Source: a virus
Direction: 5' to 3' (one strand)
DNA length: 23,487 nt
IMG/VR virus record: IMGVR_UViG_3300037508_000264
Location: 1-23,487 of that record
How positions within the stretch are numbered: position 1 is the first letter of the stretch; every line of letters starts with the position of its first letter. Positions 14,852-21,402 of the stretch are shown here, piece after piece. Position numbers and translations under genes: made by a program. The notes under the pieces are model-generated. The model saw only the letters and a list, made by a program, of their open reading frames with translations. It ran no database searches and had not been told where the DNA came from.

Positions 14852-15447
14852 CGGTACGAGCCCCAGCGTTGAGCGTCGAGCAGCGCCTTCGCACCGAATG
14901 GGATCTCATTCAACGCCCCGGCATCGGCCGCCAGCCGACGCTCGTACCAGTGCCCCACGAGCATCAGGATGGCATTGCGGACGCCCTGCGGCACGTCGTT
15001 TCCAGACGAGCCGCGACCCGCCCACCACGTCACGGTGACGGCGTTGTAATCCATGATGTGTCCAGGCCACGCCCCGCCGTAGTTCGTGCGGATCACGCCC
15101 GGCGTGCTGTCCCGATCCACGCGGTACTGCGTCGAGGACAGCGTTGCCGTCGTGCCGCTCTCGTCGAGCGTGTACGTGACCGTGACGGCGGTAGTCGTGC
15201 CGGCAGTTGCCATCGGTGGACGCGGCAACTCGATCTCGACGGGGAACCCGTCCATCTTCATGGTCAGCTGCTGGTGGACGAGCGACTCGTCCATGTACGC
15301 CTCGACCCACTCGCGGGCCGCCGTCACCAGCGACGCGATGTAGGCGTCGTCGGTCGTGGAGTCGACCCGGCAGTGGCCCTTCGCCTCGGCTAGCGAGACA
15401 GGCTCAACTATCGGCTGCGTGACCGTCCTGATGCTGCGGTAGTTCAC
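14848..15447 (-). CDS. head-tail connector (gp6 / phiE125 gp8-like)
   Basis: A 199-aa neck protein. The N-terminal segment PVSLAEAKGHCRVDSTTDDA (about residues 16-35) followed by LVTAAREWVEAYMD is typical of the gp6-like DNA packaging/connector family. The middle is a beta region with IELPRPP and YRVDRD, and the C-terminus has VPQGVRNAILMLVGHWYERR, typical of the phiE125 gp8 variant. It would form a ring beneath the portal. The GTG start at 15447 lies behind a good CCAAGGAG Shine-Dalgarno. The stop overlaps the next ATG (ATGA), coupling it to the adaptor gene. Confidence 0.85.
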   Translation of the reverse strand: MNYRSIRTVTQPIVEPVSLAEAKGHCRVDSTTDDAYIASLVTAAREWVEAYMDESLVHQQLTMKMDGFPVEIELPRPPMATAGTTTAVTVTYTLDESGTTATLSSTQYRVDRDSTPGVIRTNYGGAWPGHIMDYNAVTVTWWAGRGSSGNDVPQGVRNAILMLVGHWYERRLAADAGALNEIPFGAKALLDAQRWGSYR

Positions 15448-15658
15448 CGTGTCGCTCCTTGGGAGGTCGCCCCCGCCGCCGCGGAGTCAGGTCCGCAGAC
15501 TCGCCGCTAGGCTCAAGTGCCGCCGTCTCGATCAGGTCGGCCTGCCGATCTGCTACGGCAGTGCCCTCGGCGATGAGCCGACGAGCCACTGCCTCGTCGC
15601 AATCGACAACGTCGCCCGGCCGGTAAGTCGAGTAGTTCTTCTGGAATTTGATTTTCAC
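15404..15658 (-). CDS. small phage head-module protein with AT-hook-like tail
   Basis: An 84-aa protein starting with the GTG at 15658, whose GTGA overlaps the glycosyltransferase stop. The N-terminal half (KIKFQKNYSTYRPGDVVDCD, then EAVARRLIAEGTA) has the look of a small family often encoded near phage connector genes: a short beta segment with YRPGDVV and a helix ending LIAEGTA. The C-terminus contains RRRGRPPK (about 60-67), an AT-hook-like basic motif, and is hydrophilic after that. It overlaps the connector gene by 44 bp. An in-frame ATG at 15676 would add six residues. Function is unknown. Confidence 0.65.
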   Translation of the reverse strand: MKIKFQKNYSTYRPGDVVDCDEAVARRLIAEGTAVADRQADLIETAALEPSGESADLTPRRRGRPPKERHGELPQHQDGHAADS

Positions 15659-16392
15659 GATTGGGGCACGCTCCATGCAGTGTCGGGGGCTTTGAGCTTG
15701 CTCGTGAACTCCGTCGTCCACTGGAAAACAGGCGAGCTGAGATCCTTGCCGGGCCACGTCACGACGTACTCGCCGTGGCCGAGAATCACTCGCGGCGTCA
15801 CGAACACGCGGTTCCCGCTGTCTCGCCAATTTCTCCAGAAGTAGATGTCGTCATCGAGGCGACCGTCGTTCCAGGTGCCGTCCTCGGAGGGACGCGACCA
15901 GAACCACGGTTTCTTGCACCGCTTCAGCGCCGCCGTCGACAGCACCGTCAGTCCGAAATGCGCGGAGTCCACCTCCTGCACGGGCTCACCGAACCAACTG
16001 GCGGGCACCGTCGTGCTGCCGGTCGCGGGAGGATTGTCGAGCGTGCCCTTGAGCGTGAGCATTGGGCGGCCGTCTTCACGCTTGGTCTGCAGCCCGGTCA
16101 GTGCGTCGCACTGAAACGTGAGCGCCATCGTGAAGAGATGCTCGACGTCGGCCCTCGTGAAAAACGTGTCGTAGTCGATGGTGAGGATGTACTCGCATTT
16201 ATCAATGAACTGCTCGAAGATCCTGCTGTTCACCTGCGACCAGAACGCACCAGTGCCCATCGTGGGGCGAATGCCGAGAGGCATGAGTGCCTGAGCCCAT
16301 GCGAAGTGGTTGGCGGTAAAGCTCAACCGCGGCATCGACAGCACCGCCTCGACGCGAATGTCTGCCTCTGTGTTCCCCACCTTGACGATCAT
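15655..16392 (-). CDS. glycosyltransferase-like protein (GT-A type)
   Basis: A 245-aa protein with glycosyltransferase features. ILTIDYDTFFTRADVEHLF (residues 69-87) carries a DxD (D73, D75) after a hydrophobic strand, the metal and nucleotide-sugar site of GT-A enzymes. SAHFGLTVLSTAALKR (143-158) resembles the acceptor-side region, and DDDIYFWRNWRDSGNRVFV with RVILGHGEY (180-209) matches the usual end of the catalytic domain. There is no signal peptide or membrane segment. The ATG at 16392 follows CGAGG just past the terminator, so it would be expressed by read-through. The stop overlaps the next start as GTGA. The substrate is unknown; modification of a virion protein or of the host surface are both possible. 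Confidence 0.7.
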   Translation of the reverse strand: MIVKVGNTEADIRVEAVLSMPRLSFTANHFAWAQALMPLGIRPTMGTGAFWSQVNSRIFEQFIDKCEYILTIDYDTFFTRADVEHLFTMALTFQCDALTGLQTKREDGRPMLTLKGTLDNPPATGSTTVPASWFGEPVQEVDSAHFGLTVLSTAALKRCKKPWFWSRPSEDGTWNDGRLDDDIYFWRNWRDSGNRVFVTPRVILGHGEYVVTWPGKDLSSPVFQWTTEFTSKLKAPDTAWSVPQS

Positions 16393-16406
16393 TCTGGTAC
16401 CTCGTG

Positions 16407-16447
16407 AAAAAGGAAGCGGCTGGCGGGGATTGCTCCCTGCCAGCCGC
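16407..16447 (-). terminator. intrinsic terminator after capsid/decoration genes
   Basis: On the minus strand the arm GCGGCTGGCAGGG (16447-16435) pairs with CCCCGCCAGCCGC (16428-16416): 12 of 13 positions match with one A-C mismatch, loop of 6 nt. It is followed directly by TTCCTTTTT (16415-16407). A GC-rich stem plus U-tract is the classic Rho-independent layout on this strand; the plus-strand side lacks a T-run. It lies between the decoration stop and the start of the glycosyltransferase-like gene, only 15 nt before that ATG. Confidence 0.85.
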
Positions 16448-16472
16448 CCAGAATGACGATAGTGTCAAGCGA

Positions 16473-16913
16473 TCAGGACTCGACCGAGACCTTCACGCCC
16501 TTGCCGGTGGCATCGACCGGGCCAGCCTCGCCCTTGCCGAGCCGAGCCGAGACCACGATCACCGTGTCGGTGTTGGGGCTCGCCTTGACTTGCAGGTAGC
16601 GCTTCTTGCCGCGGAGGTCGATGTCCAGCCGCGAGACGGTCATCGTGTCCGTCACAGTCTGGCCGGCGTAGGCCGCCGGCTTGAGGTCGCCCGAGAAGCC
16701 CGTGACGGTGGAGTAGGTGCCGGTGCTGACATCCGACTCGCCAAGAGTCAGGGTCTGGTACACGCTCGACGTCGACGCCGCAGGGCCGGCGATCACGTCA
16801 ATGGACGCATAGGCATACCCCAGCGTGTCGAGCGTCAGGGTCGCGGTCTGCGAGGACGTGTAGACCGCACCCTTGCCGGCCGCAGCGGACTTCGTAGCAG
16901 CAACGTGGTTCAT
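16473..16913 (-). CDS. putative capsid decoration or structural protein
   Basis: A 146-aa protein immediately downstream of the capsid gene, with a TAGGAG Shine-Dalgarno before the ATG at 16913. The sequence is rich in Ser/Thr/Val and looks all-beta: YTSSQTATLTLDTLGYAYAS, VYQTLTLGESD, TMTVSRLDIDLRGKKRYLQV, TVIVVSARLG. This composition and the position just after the capsid gene suggest an outer capsid or stabilising protein, as in many HK97-fold phages. No family is recognised with certainty. The gene is followed by a strong intrinsic terminator, so capsid and this protein would share a highly abundant short transcript, which fits a protein needed in hundreds of copies. Confidence 0.6.
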   Translation of the reverse strand: MNHVAATKSAAAGKGAVYTSSQTATLTLDTLGYAYASIDVIAGPAASTSSVYQTLTLGESDVSTGTYSTVTGFSGDLKPAAYAGQTVTDTMTVSRLDIDLRGKKRYLQVKASPNTDTVIVVSARLGKGEAGPVDATGKGVKVSVES

Positions 16914-16944
16914 CTGTCAGAGTCTCCTAGGAAGGGGGTGTTGT

Positions 16945-18303
16945 TCAGCCGAACTTGAGGGCGACCACCGGGCCGGCCTTGGTGGTGGAGCCGAGGTCGT
17001 GGGCGACGATCGCCACGCGAGCGGTCGCGAAGGTCAGCGTCTGGTCGTACTCGATGAACCGGCTGCCGTCGGTCTTGATCGTGACCGCACGCCGCTCGCC
17101 GTAGGTCGCCGCCTGGCTCATGTCGCCGAACAGGCAGGCCACCGTGCCGGTCGTGCCGGTGAGGGCCGACTGAAGCGGATGGCAGAGAACGACCGGGAAA
17201 CCGAGGAACTGGAGGTTCGCACCGCCAGCAATGTCCGAGGCATTGTTGCCGGCGTTGGCAACCATGAGCCGCAGCATCGACGAGCCGTACCCGGCCGGGC
17301 TGATGTAGAACTTCGCCGACCGCCGAGCGAACAGCGGAAGCCGAGCCACGAGGTTCGTGAAGTCGGTCAGCGTCAGGGCGTCGAACGTCGTGCGGCTGGT
17401 CGCCGTCACCACGCCCGCGGTGTGCGTGCCGTCGTTGATGGCGGTCGCCACGCCCGTCGTTCCGTGATACGTGCTTCCGCCGTCGCCGATGAGGCCCGCG
17501 TTGTCGAAGGCTTCCGCGAACGACTGCGCCACTTCGACGGCCATGGCATCAGCCAGATCCACCACGGAGTCTTCGAGCAGGCTGTTGGGCACGCGGTTGT
17601 CGATGCCCCAGAGCTTCGCGACGAGGTTGACGTTGTCGAACGTCACGTCACTGGTCGTCGGAGCAGCGTTCTCGCCGATCGGCCGAGCCGACAGGCCGCC
17701 GGTGCGACGGGCGACCAGAATGCTGTCCGTGTTCATCGAGACGCGGCGGAACTCCGACGGCACCACGCCGAACTCCTCGACGAGCCGGATGATCTCGCTC
17801 GACAGCTCCTCGCTCACGAGGACGCCGCCGAGCGAGTTGATGCCGCCGGCCTGGGCACGGCTCTCGACGCCGTGATCGCGGCACCACCGACGAGCCTCCT
17901 CGTCACCGAGCACGAAGCCCTTGAGGTGCATTCCGGCACGGTAGGCACGCTCTTCGGCGTTGGGGCCGACGAAGCCCTTGAGCTTGCCGGTCGCACGGGG
18001 GACAGCGTAGTTGCGGTTTTCCACGACGGACTCCTTGGTCTCGGGGGCTTCGGTCTTCTCGACCGTCTTGGCGGGAGCGGCACGCTCCAGAACGGCACGC
18101 AGTTCGACCTGCTTCGCCTCGATCCGCTGGAGCAGCTCGATCTGCTCTCGGAGGCCAGCGGCACGGGTCTCGAGCGAGCGGAGGGACGCTTCCTGCTCGG
18201 CGCTCATCGCGGGAGCGTCACCTTCCGACGGCATCTCGGAGGTCGCTTCCATCTCGGCAACCACCGCGGCGAGTTCGTCGAGCAGCTTCTTGAGCTTGTC
18301 CAT
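16945..18303 (-). CDS. major capsid protein (HK97 fold)
   Basis: Main shell protein, 452 aa. Residues 1-95 are a charged coiled coil (MDKLKKLLDELAAVVAEME, then RSLETRAAGLREQIELLQRI), matching the delta/scaffold domain that the prohead protease removes in HK97-like phages. The rest fits an HK97-fold capsid: GGVLVSEELSSEIIRL, VPSEFRRVSMNTDS, a long helix with VVDLADAMAVEVAQSFAEAF, FYISPAGYGSSMLRLM and the C-terminal ATARVAIVAHDLG. The start is the ATG at 18303 behind CAGGAG at ideal spacing; an in-frame ATG at 18354 would only add leader sequence. It follows the protease and zinc-ribbon genes and precedes a putative decoration gene, the usual head gene order. Confidence 0.93.
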   Translation of the reverse strand: MDKLKKLLDELAAVVAEMEATSEMPSEGDAPAMSAEQEASLRSLETRAAGLREQIELLQRIEAKQVELRAVLERAAPAKTVEKTEAPETKESVVENRNYAVPRATGKLKGFVGPNAEERAYRAGMHLKGFVLGDEEARRWCRDHGVESRAQAGGINSLGGVLVSEELSSEIIRLVEEFGVVPSEFRRVSMNTDSILVARRTGGLSARPIGENAAPTTSDVTFDNVNLVAKLWGIDNRVPNSLLEDSVVDLADAMAVEVAQSFAEAFDNAGLIGDGGSTYHGTTGVATAINDGTHTAGVVTATSRTTFDALTLTDFTNLVARLPLFARRSAKFYISPAGYGSSMLRLMVANAGNNASDIAGGANLQFLGFPVVLCHPLQSALTGTTGTVACLFGDMSQAATYGERRAVTIKTDGSRFIEYDQTLTFATARVAIVAHDLGSTTKAGPVVALKFG

Positions 18304-18409
18304 GCGAAGACTCCTGTGTACGGGATGGGCGACGCTTGCCGCCCGCACCATCAAAACTACGGAGAGACCCCGCGACCCTTGCAGTGAAAGGGCGTCGACA
18401 GTAAACGAA
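18304..18409 (-). other. 106-nt noncoding leader upstream of the capsid gene
   Basis: This is the longest gap between genes in the window. Read on the minus strand it holds a short imperfect hairpin (CCCTT at 18376-18380 facing AAGGG at 18388-18392 on the plus strand, 7-nt loop, four more pairs after a bulge) and ends in the AGGAG Shine-Dalgarno of the capsid gene. There is no U-tract, so it is a poor terminator. I see no convincing -35/-10 pair. A capsid promoter or mRNA 5' element could sit here, but that is only suggested by position. Confidence 0.35.
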
Positions 18410-18580
18410 TCAGCCGACCTTCAGCCGGCGGACCTCGACCGCATGGAGCACGTGCTTGTCCGTGCAGCCGCAGGCGCGGCACCGCAGATACCGCACCTGA
18501 TAGTCGCCGTGCCGCTGGCTACTGGCGATTTCCAGCCTGCCGCGGCGGCAACTGCATGGGTCGTTCGTTCTAGCGGCCAT
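18410..18580 (-). CDS. 56-aa zinc-ribbon-like protein
   Basis: Small protein lying between protease and capsid gene, overlapping the protease 3' end by 11 bp. It carries a CxC pair (C9, C11) and a CRACGC cluster (C34, C37, C39), the spacing of a small zinc ribbon, with basic residues between. A role in nucleic acid or protein binding is inference. The ATG at 18580 is the best start; upstream in-frame sequence belongs to the protease region. The Shine-Dalgarno is weak (CAGG next to the ATG), so expression may depend on coupling to the protease gene. I do not recognise a named family. Confidence 0.6.
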   Translation of the reverse strand: MAARTNDPCSCRRGRLEIASSQRHGDYQVRYLRCRACGCTDKHVLHAVEVRRLKVG

Positions 18581-19577
18581 GCCTGCGGAGGTACTCGCGG
18601 AGGTCTGCGGCCCGTGCCTGTACCGCCAGGAGCCGGGACGAGTCGGCGTCACGCTGGCTGCGGAAGGCGTTGAAGGATCGCTGGGCTACGCTCACGTCGG
18701 CGTCGGGATAGGCCGGGAACGTGACCGGCCCCACGTCGATCAGCGAGTCGATCCTCGTCACGGTGCGGATGCTGCGACCGTCCTCGACGCTCCATGCTTC
18801 GCCGCCCGGCGCGATCTGGAACGAGAACGACGAGCCACGGACGATGCCCGCGTCGATGTTCGCAGCGAGGTCGCGGCCGTAGGTCGTGTCTGGCACGGGG
18901 AACTCGTACCGCAGCCCGATGTCGTCCACGTTCATCCGCAGCGTGCCGGGATACCGAGCGAGCGGGAAGTTGGCGTCGTGGTTCCACAGGGCTCGCGTCT
19001 CGAGCGGTTTCTTCCGGCCGCGACGCTCGGCGACGATGCCAAACGCCTGCGGGTCAATCCGCTCGATGAATTGGCCGTCAAGCTCCAATGAGTTGACACC
19101 GAACTTCGCGGCGTAGCCGACGATCCACCGCGACTCCGCGGCACCGTCCTCGGAGCGTGACTCCACTCGGAGCAGCGGCAGGGAGTCGGAGTCCTCTTCG
19201 TACAAGCTGCGTCGCTCGATCATGCTTCGGTTCTCCTCGTCTGCGGCGTTCATTTGCTCAACTAGTTTGCGACTCCACGCCCACCCTGGATCGGAGCCCC
19301 ACAATGCCCACGCGATCCGCCCGTTGCTTGGGAAGCCCGTCTCGCCGGGGCTCCAGCCCTCACCTTGCTTGTCGATCTCGTGCCGGTCGAAATACGCCTT
19401 CATCCGGCGTGCCGTCTCGGGGCTGATCGTCGTGCCGTTGCTCAGGTCGCGTCCGCGAGCCACGCCGACTGCCGTGCCGCCGCGGCCGTATTCGCTTCGC
19501 CAATCGAGCCCCTTCTGTGCTTCGGCTCGCACGCCCGCGGGCGGCGTGAAGTCAATGTGGTCGTACCTAGCTGCCAC
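18570..19577 (-). CDS. two-domain prohead protease (S78-like) with conserved N-terminal domain
   Basis: Protein of 335 aa with two parts. Residues 1-110 form a conserved phage domain (FTPPAGVRAEAQKGLDW, GRGGTAVGVARGRDLSNG, FPSNGRIAWALWGSDPG) that I have seen in many phage proteins but whose role I do not know. Residues about 135-300 are an HK97 prohead protease of the S78 type: IVGYAAKFG, IERIDPQAFG, the putative catalytic His in LWNHD (H200) and the putative nucleophile in RGSSFSF (S249 or S250), then VGPVTFPAYPDADVSVAQR. The role would be cleavage of the capsid protein's N-terminal scaffold during maturation. The GTG start at 19577 lies 7-15 nt behind a GGAAGGGGCGGAAG purine tract and overlaps the portal gene by 11 bp. 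Confidence 0.9.
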   Translation of the reverse strand: MAARYDHIDFTPPAGVRAEAQKGLDWRSEYGRGGTAVGVARGRDLSNGTTISPETARRMKAYFDRHEIDKQGEGWSPGETGFPSNGRIAWALWGSDPGWAWSRKLVEQMNAADEENRSMIERRSLYEEDSDSLPLLRVESRSEDGAAESRWIVGYAAKFGVNSLELDGQFIERIDPQAFGIVAERRGRKKPLETRALWNHDANFPLARYPGTLRMNVDDIGLRYEFPVPDTTYGRDLAANIDAGIVRGSSFSFQIAPGGEAWSVEDGRSIRTVTRIDSLIDVGPVTFPAYPDADVSVAQRSFNAFRSQRDADSSRLLAVQARAADLREYLRRHGR

Positions 19578-21402
19578 GCTTCCGCCCCTTCCGCTTGGGC
19601 TTGCCGTAGGCGTTCTCCTCGACCGGCGGCGGCTCTGGCAGCGGGTCGATCTTCGTGAGCGTCGACACCTTGTGCCCGACTTGCGTCTCGGTCGCCTGCC
19701 AACCGCCAGTCACTTCTTCGTAGAGCGTGATGAGTGCGGCCGGATCTTCTTTCGTAGCGTCGATCTTGAAATCGGTGCCGGGGATGTCGAGCGTGCCGTA
19801 ATCCATCACATGGTCAATCCGCCCGCGAGCACGGCCGCCCGAGGAATCCCACGACACGAAGTCACCTTCCGACACGGTACCCGGCTCAGCGCGGGCTTCG
19901 GAGGCTTGCTCGGGCTGCAAAACGGGAGCCGGTGCCGGTTCTGCCGGCGGTGCTGCCTCGCTCACTCCCGCGAGAATCGACGCAACCTGTGCGGCGGTAA
20001 TGCTCGGGAACGACGCGGCGATCAGTGCCGCCGCCCCTTCCTTTGTCAGCAGCCCCGCCGGAATCTGCGTCAGGATGGTAATCAGCCCCGTGATCTGTGC
20101 ACCGTTGAGCGACACGTCGGCCACCTGGGGAGACGCAGGCTCGGCTGGCTGGCCATCCACGGCCGCAGCAACGCCGCCCTCGACAGCCTGGCCATCGATG
20201 CCGCTTCCGGGCTGCTGCTGGGCGAGCACGTCGCCGACTGACGGTGGTGCCCCAAGCGTCCCCATGTTCAGCGGCCGATACCGCTCGTCGCCGCCATCGA
20301 CCGGGTCAAGGTTCTCGCTCGCCCTGATGTCGTTGGTCGACACGACGCCGATGTCCCACATCGCCCGGTAGTACGCCGACCGGCTGGCGGCATCGCCACG
20401 CAGGAGCCCCCGCACGTCGAACTCGACCAGATACCGCTCGTCGTCGACGATGAGGTCACGCATGAATGCCGACTCAAGACGCCGCAGCCACGGCATGATC
20501 GTGTGCGTGACGAATTGGATCTCGGCCTGCGGCGTACCCGGCTCAATCCCCAGCAGATAGCCAGGGATGCGGAACAGCCTGGCGATCTCGCGCAGCTGGT
20601 ACTCCCGCAGCTCCAGATACTGCGAGTCGGTGTTGCTGGCGTATGGCACCTCGTAGGGTTTCAGACCGCCCGTGAGGACGGCCGTCTCGTGAGCGTTGTA
20701 CGAGCCGCGGTGCTTGCGGTTCCAGTTCTCTGCAAGCTCGCGGCGAGCGTCGGCGTTGAGTTGGTTGTCGGTCGACAGGATGAATCCCGGCCGGGCACCG
20801 GCACCAAAGAACCTCGCCCCGTGGATTTCGCACGCACGAGCTAGTGCAATCGCGTCGCGGCACTCCTCCACCACCGAGATGCCATGCACGCCGTCGTCGC
20901 TTGGGCCGCGGACGTGCAGGATCTGCTCGTCGGTGTAAATCGTCTGCTTGCCCTTCGCCTCGCGGTACGTGTACCGCAGCCGGCCGTTCTCCAGCGTCTC
21001 GGTCTTCATGCGGCTCGGGTGCAGCGGCACGATCTGGTCGATCGCACCTGACTGCCCTGGCACAAGCTCGCTCTCGGCGTCGCCCCACAGGCCGACGTGC
21101 ATCACCATCTGCTCGCGCCACTCGAAGCTCGTCTGCCATGCGTTTGGTTGCGAGTGGAGCTTGCGATACAGCGGCAGCTCGCGGGCGAGTCGCTTGCCGC
21201 CGCCAGGCGTCCGCTCGAGCAGGTGGAGCGGCAGGCCCGCCACCGTCTCGGCCAAAATCCGCAGGCACGAAAACACCGCCGCGACCGAGGTCGCATTCTC
21301 TGGCGTGATTCGCACGCCGGCCGGCGAACGACCGCCGCCATCGTCATCCCACGAGCGCTCTTCGCCGGGGAGCCAGAGAATCCGGTGTTCGTGAGCGATC
21401 AT
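19567..21402 (-). CDS. portal protein (HK97 family) with C-terminal Tudor/SH3-like domain
   Basis: Portal, the dodecameric ring at the capsid vertex through which DNA passes. The 611-aa product has the HK97-type core over roughly residues 25-390, with TPENATSVAAVFSCLRILAE near the start, LHPSRMKTE, and FRIPGYLLGIEPGTPQAEIQ before the crown. After the core come an Ala/Pro/Gln linker, a hydrophobic stretch beginning LNGAQITGLITIL (about 432-480) that I know from other phage portal and protease proteins, and a segment beginning SEGDFVSWDSSGGRARGRI (about 511-586) resembling a small Tudor/SH3-like (DUF2945-like) domain. The tail end is basic (KPKRKGRKRGS). The start is the ATG at 21402, which overlaps the terminase stop as ATGA; an extension to 21474 would only read terminase sequence. 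The 3' end overlaps the protease start by 11 bp. Confidence 0.93.
   Translation of the reverse strand: MIAHEHRILWLPGEERSWDDDGGGRSPAGVRITPENATSVAAVFSCLRILAETVAGLPLHLLERTPGGGKRLARELPLYRKLHSQPNAWQTSFEWREQMVMHVGLWGDAESELVPGQSGAIDQIVPLHPSRMKTETLENGRLRYTYREAKGKQTIYTDEQILHVRGPSDDGVHGISVVEECRDAIALARACEIHGARFFGAGARPGFILSTDNQLNADARRELAENWNRKHRGSYNAHETAVLTGGLKPYEVPYASNTDSQYLELREYQLREIARLFRIPGYLLGIEPGTPQAEIQFVTHTIMPWLRRLESAFMRDLIVDDERYLVEFDVRGLLRGDAASRSAYYRAMWDIGVVSTNDIRASENLDPVDGGDERYRPLNMGTLGAPPSVGDVLAQQQPGSGIDGQAVEGGVAAAVDGQPAEPASPQVADVSLNGAQITGLITILTQIPAGLLTKEGAAALIAASFPSITAAQVASILAGVSEAAPPAEPAPAPVLQPEQASEARAEPGTVSEGDFVSWDSSGGRARGRIDHVMDYGTLDIPGTDFKIDATKEDPAALITLYEEVTGGWQATETQVGHKVSTLTKIDPLPEPPPVEENAYGKPKRKGRKRGS

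Noticed and set aside
16873-18387. Long plus-strand ORF of 504 aa
   Set aside because: Antisense to the capsid and decoration genes, with no family-like motif and low-complexity Arg/Gly/Val composition. It is a GC-rich shadow.
18371-18400. Possible terminator upstream of the capsid gene
   Set aside because: The stem is short, has a bulge and no U-tract, so it is not called a terminator.
19222-20241. Plus-strand ORF of 339 aa
   Set aside because: Shadow of the portal and protease genes in a GC-rich strand.
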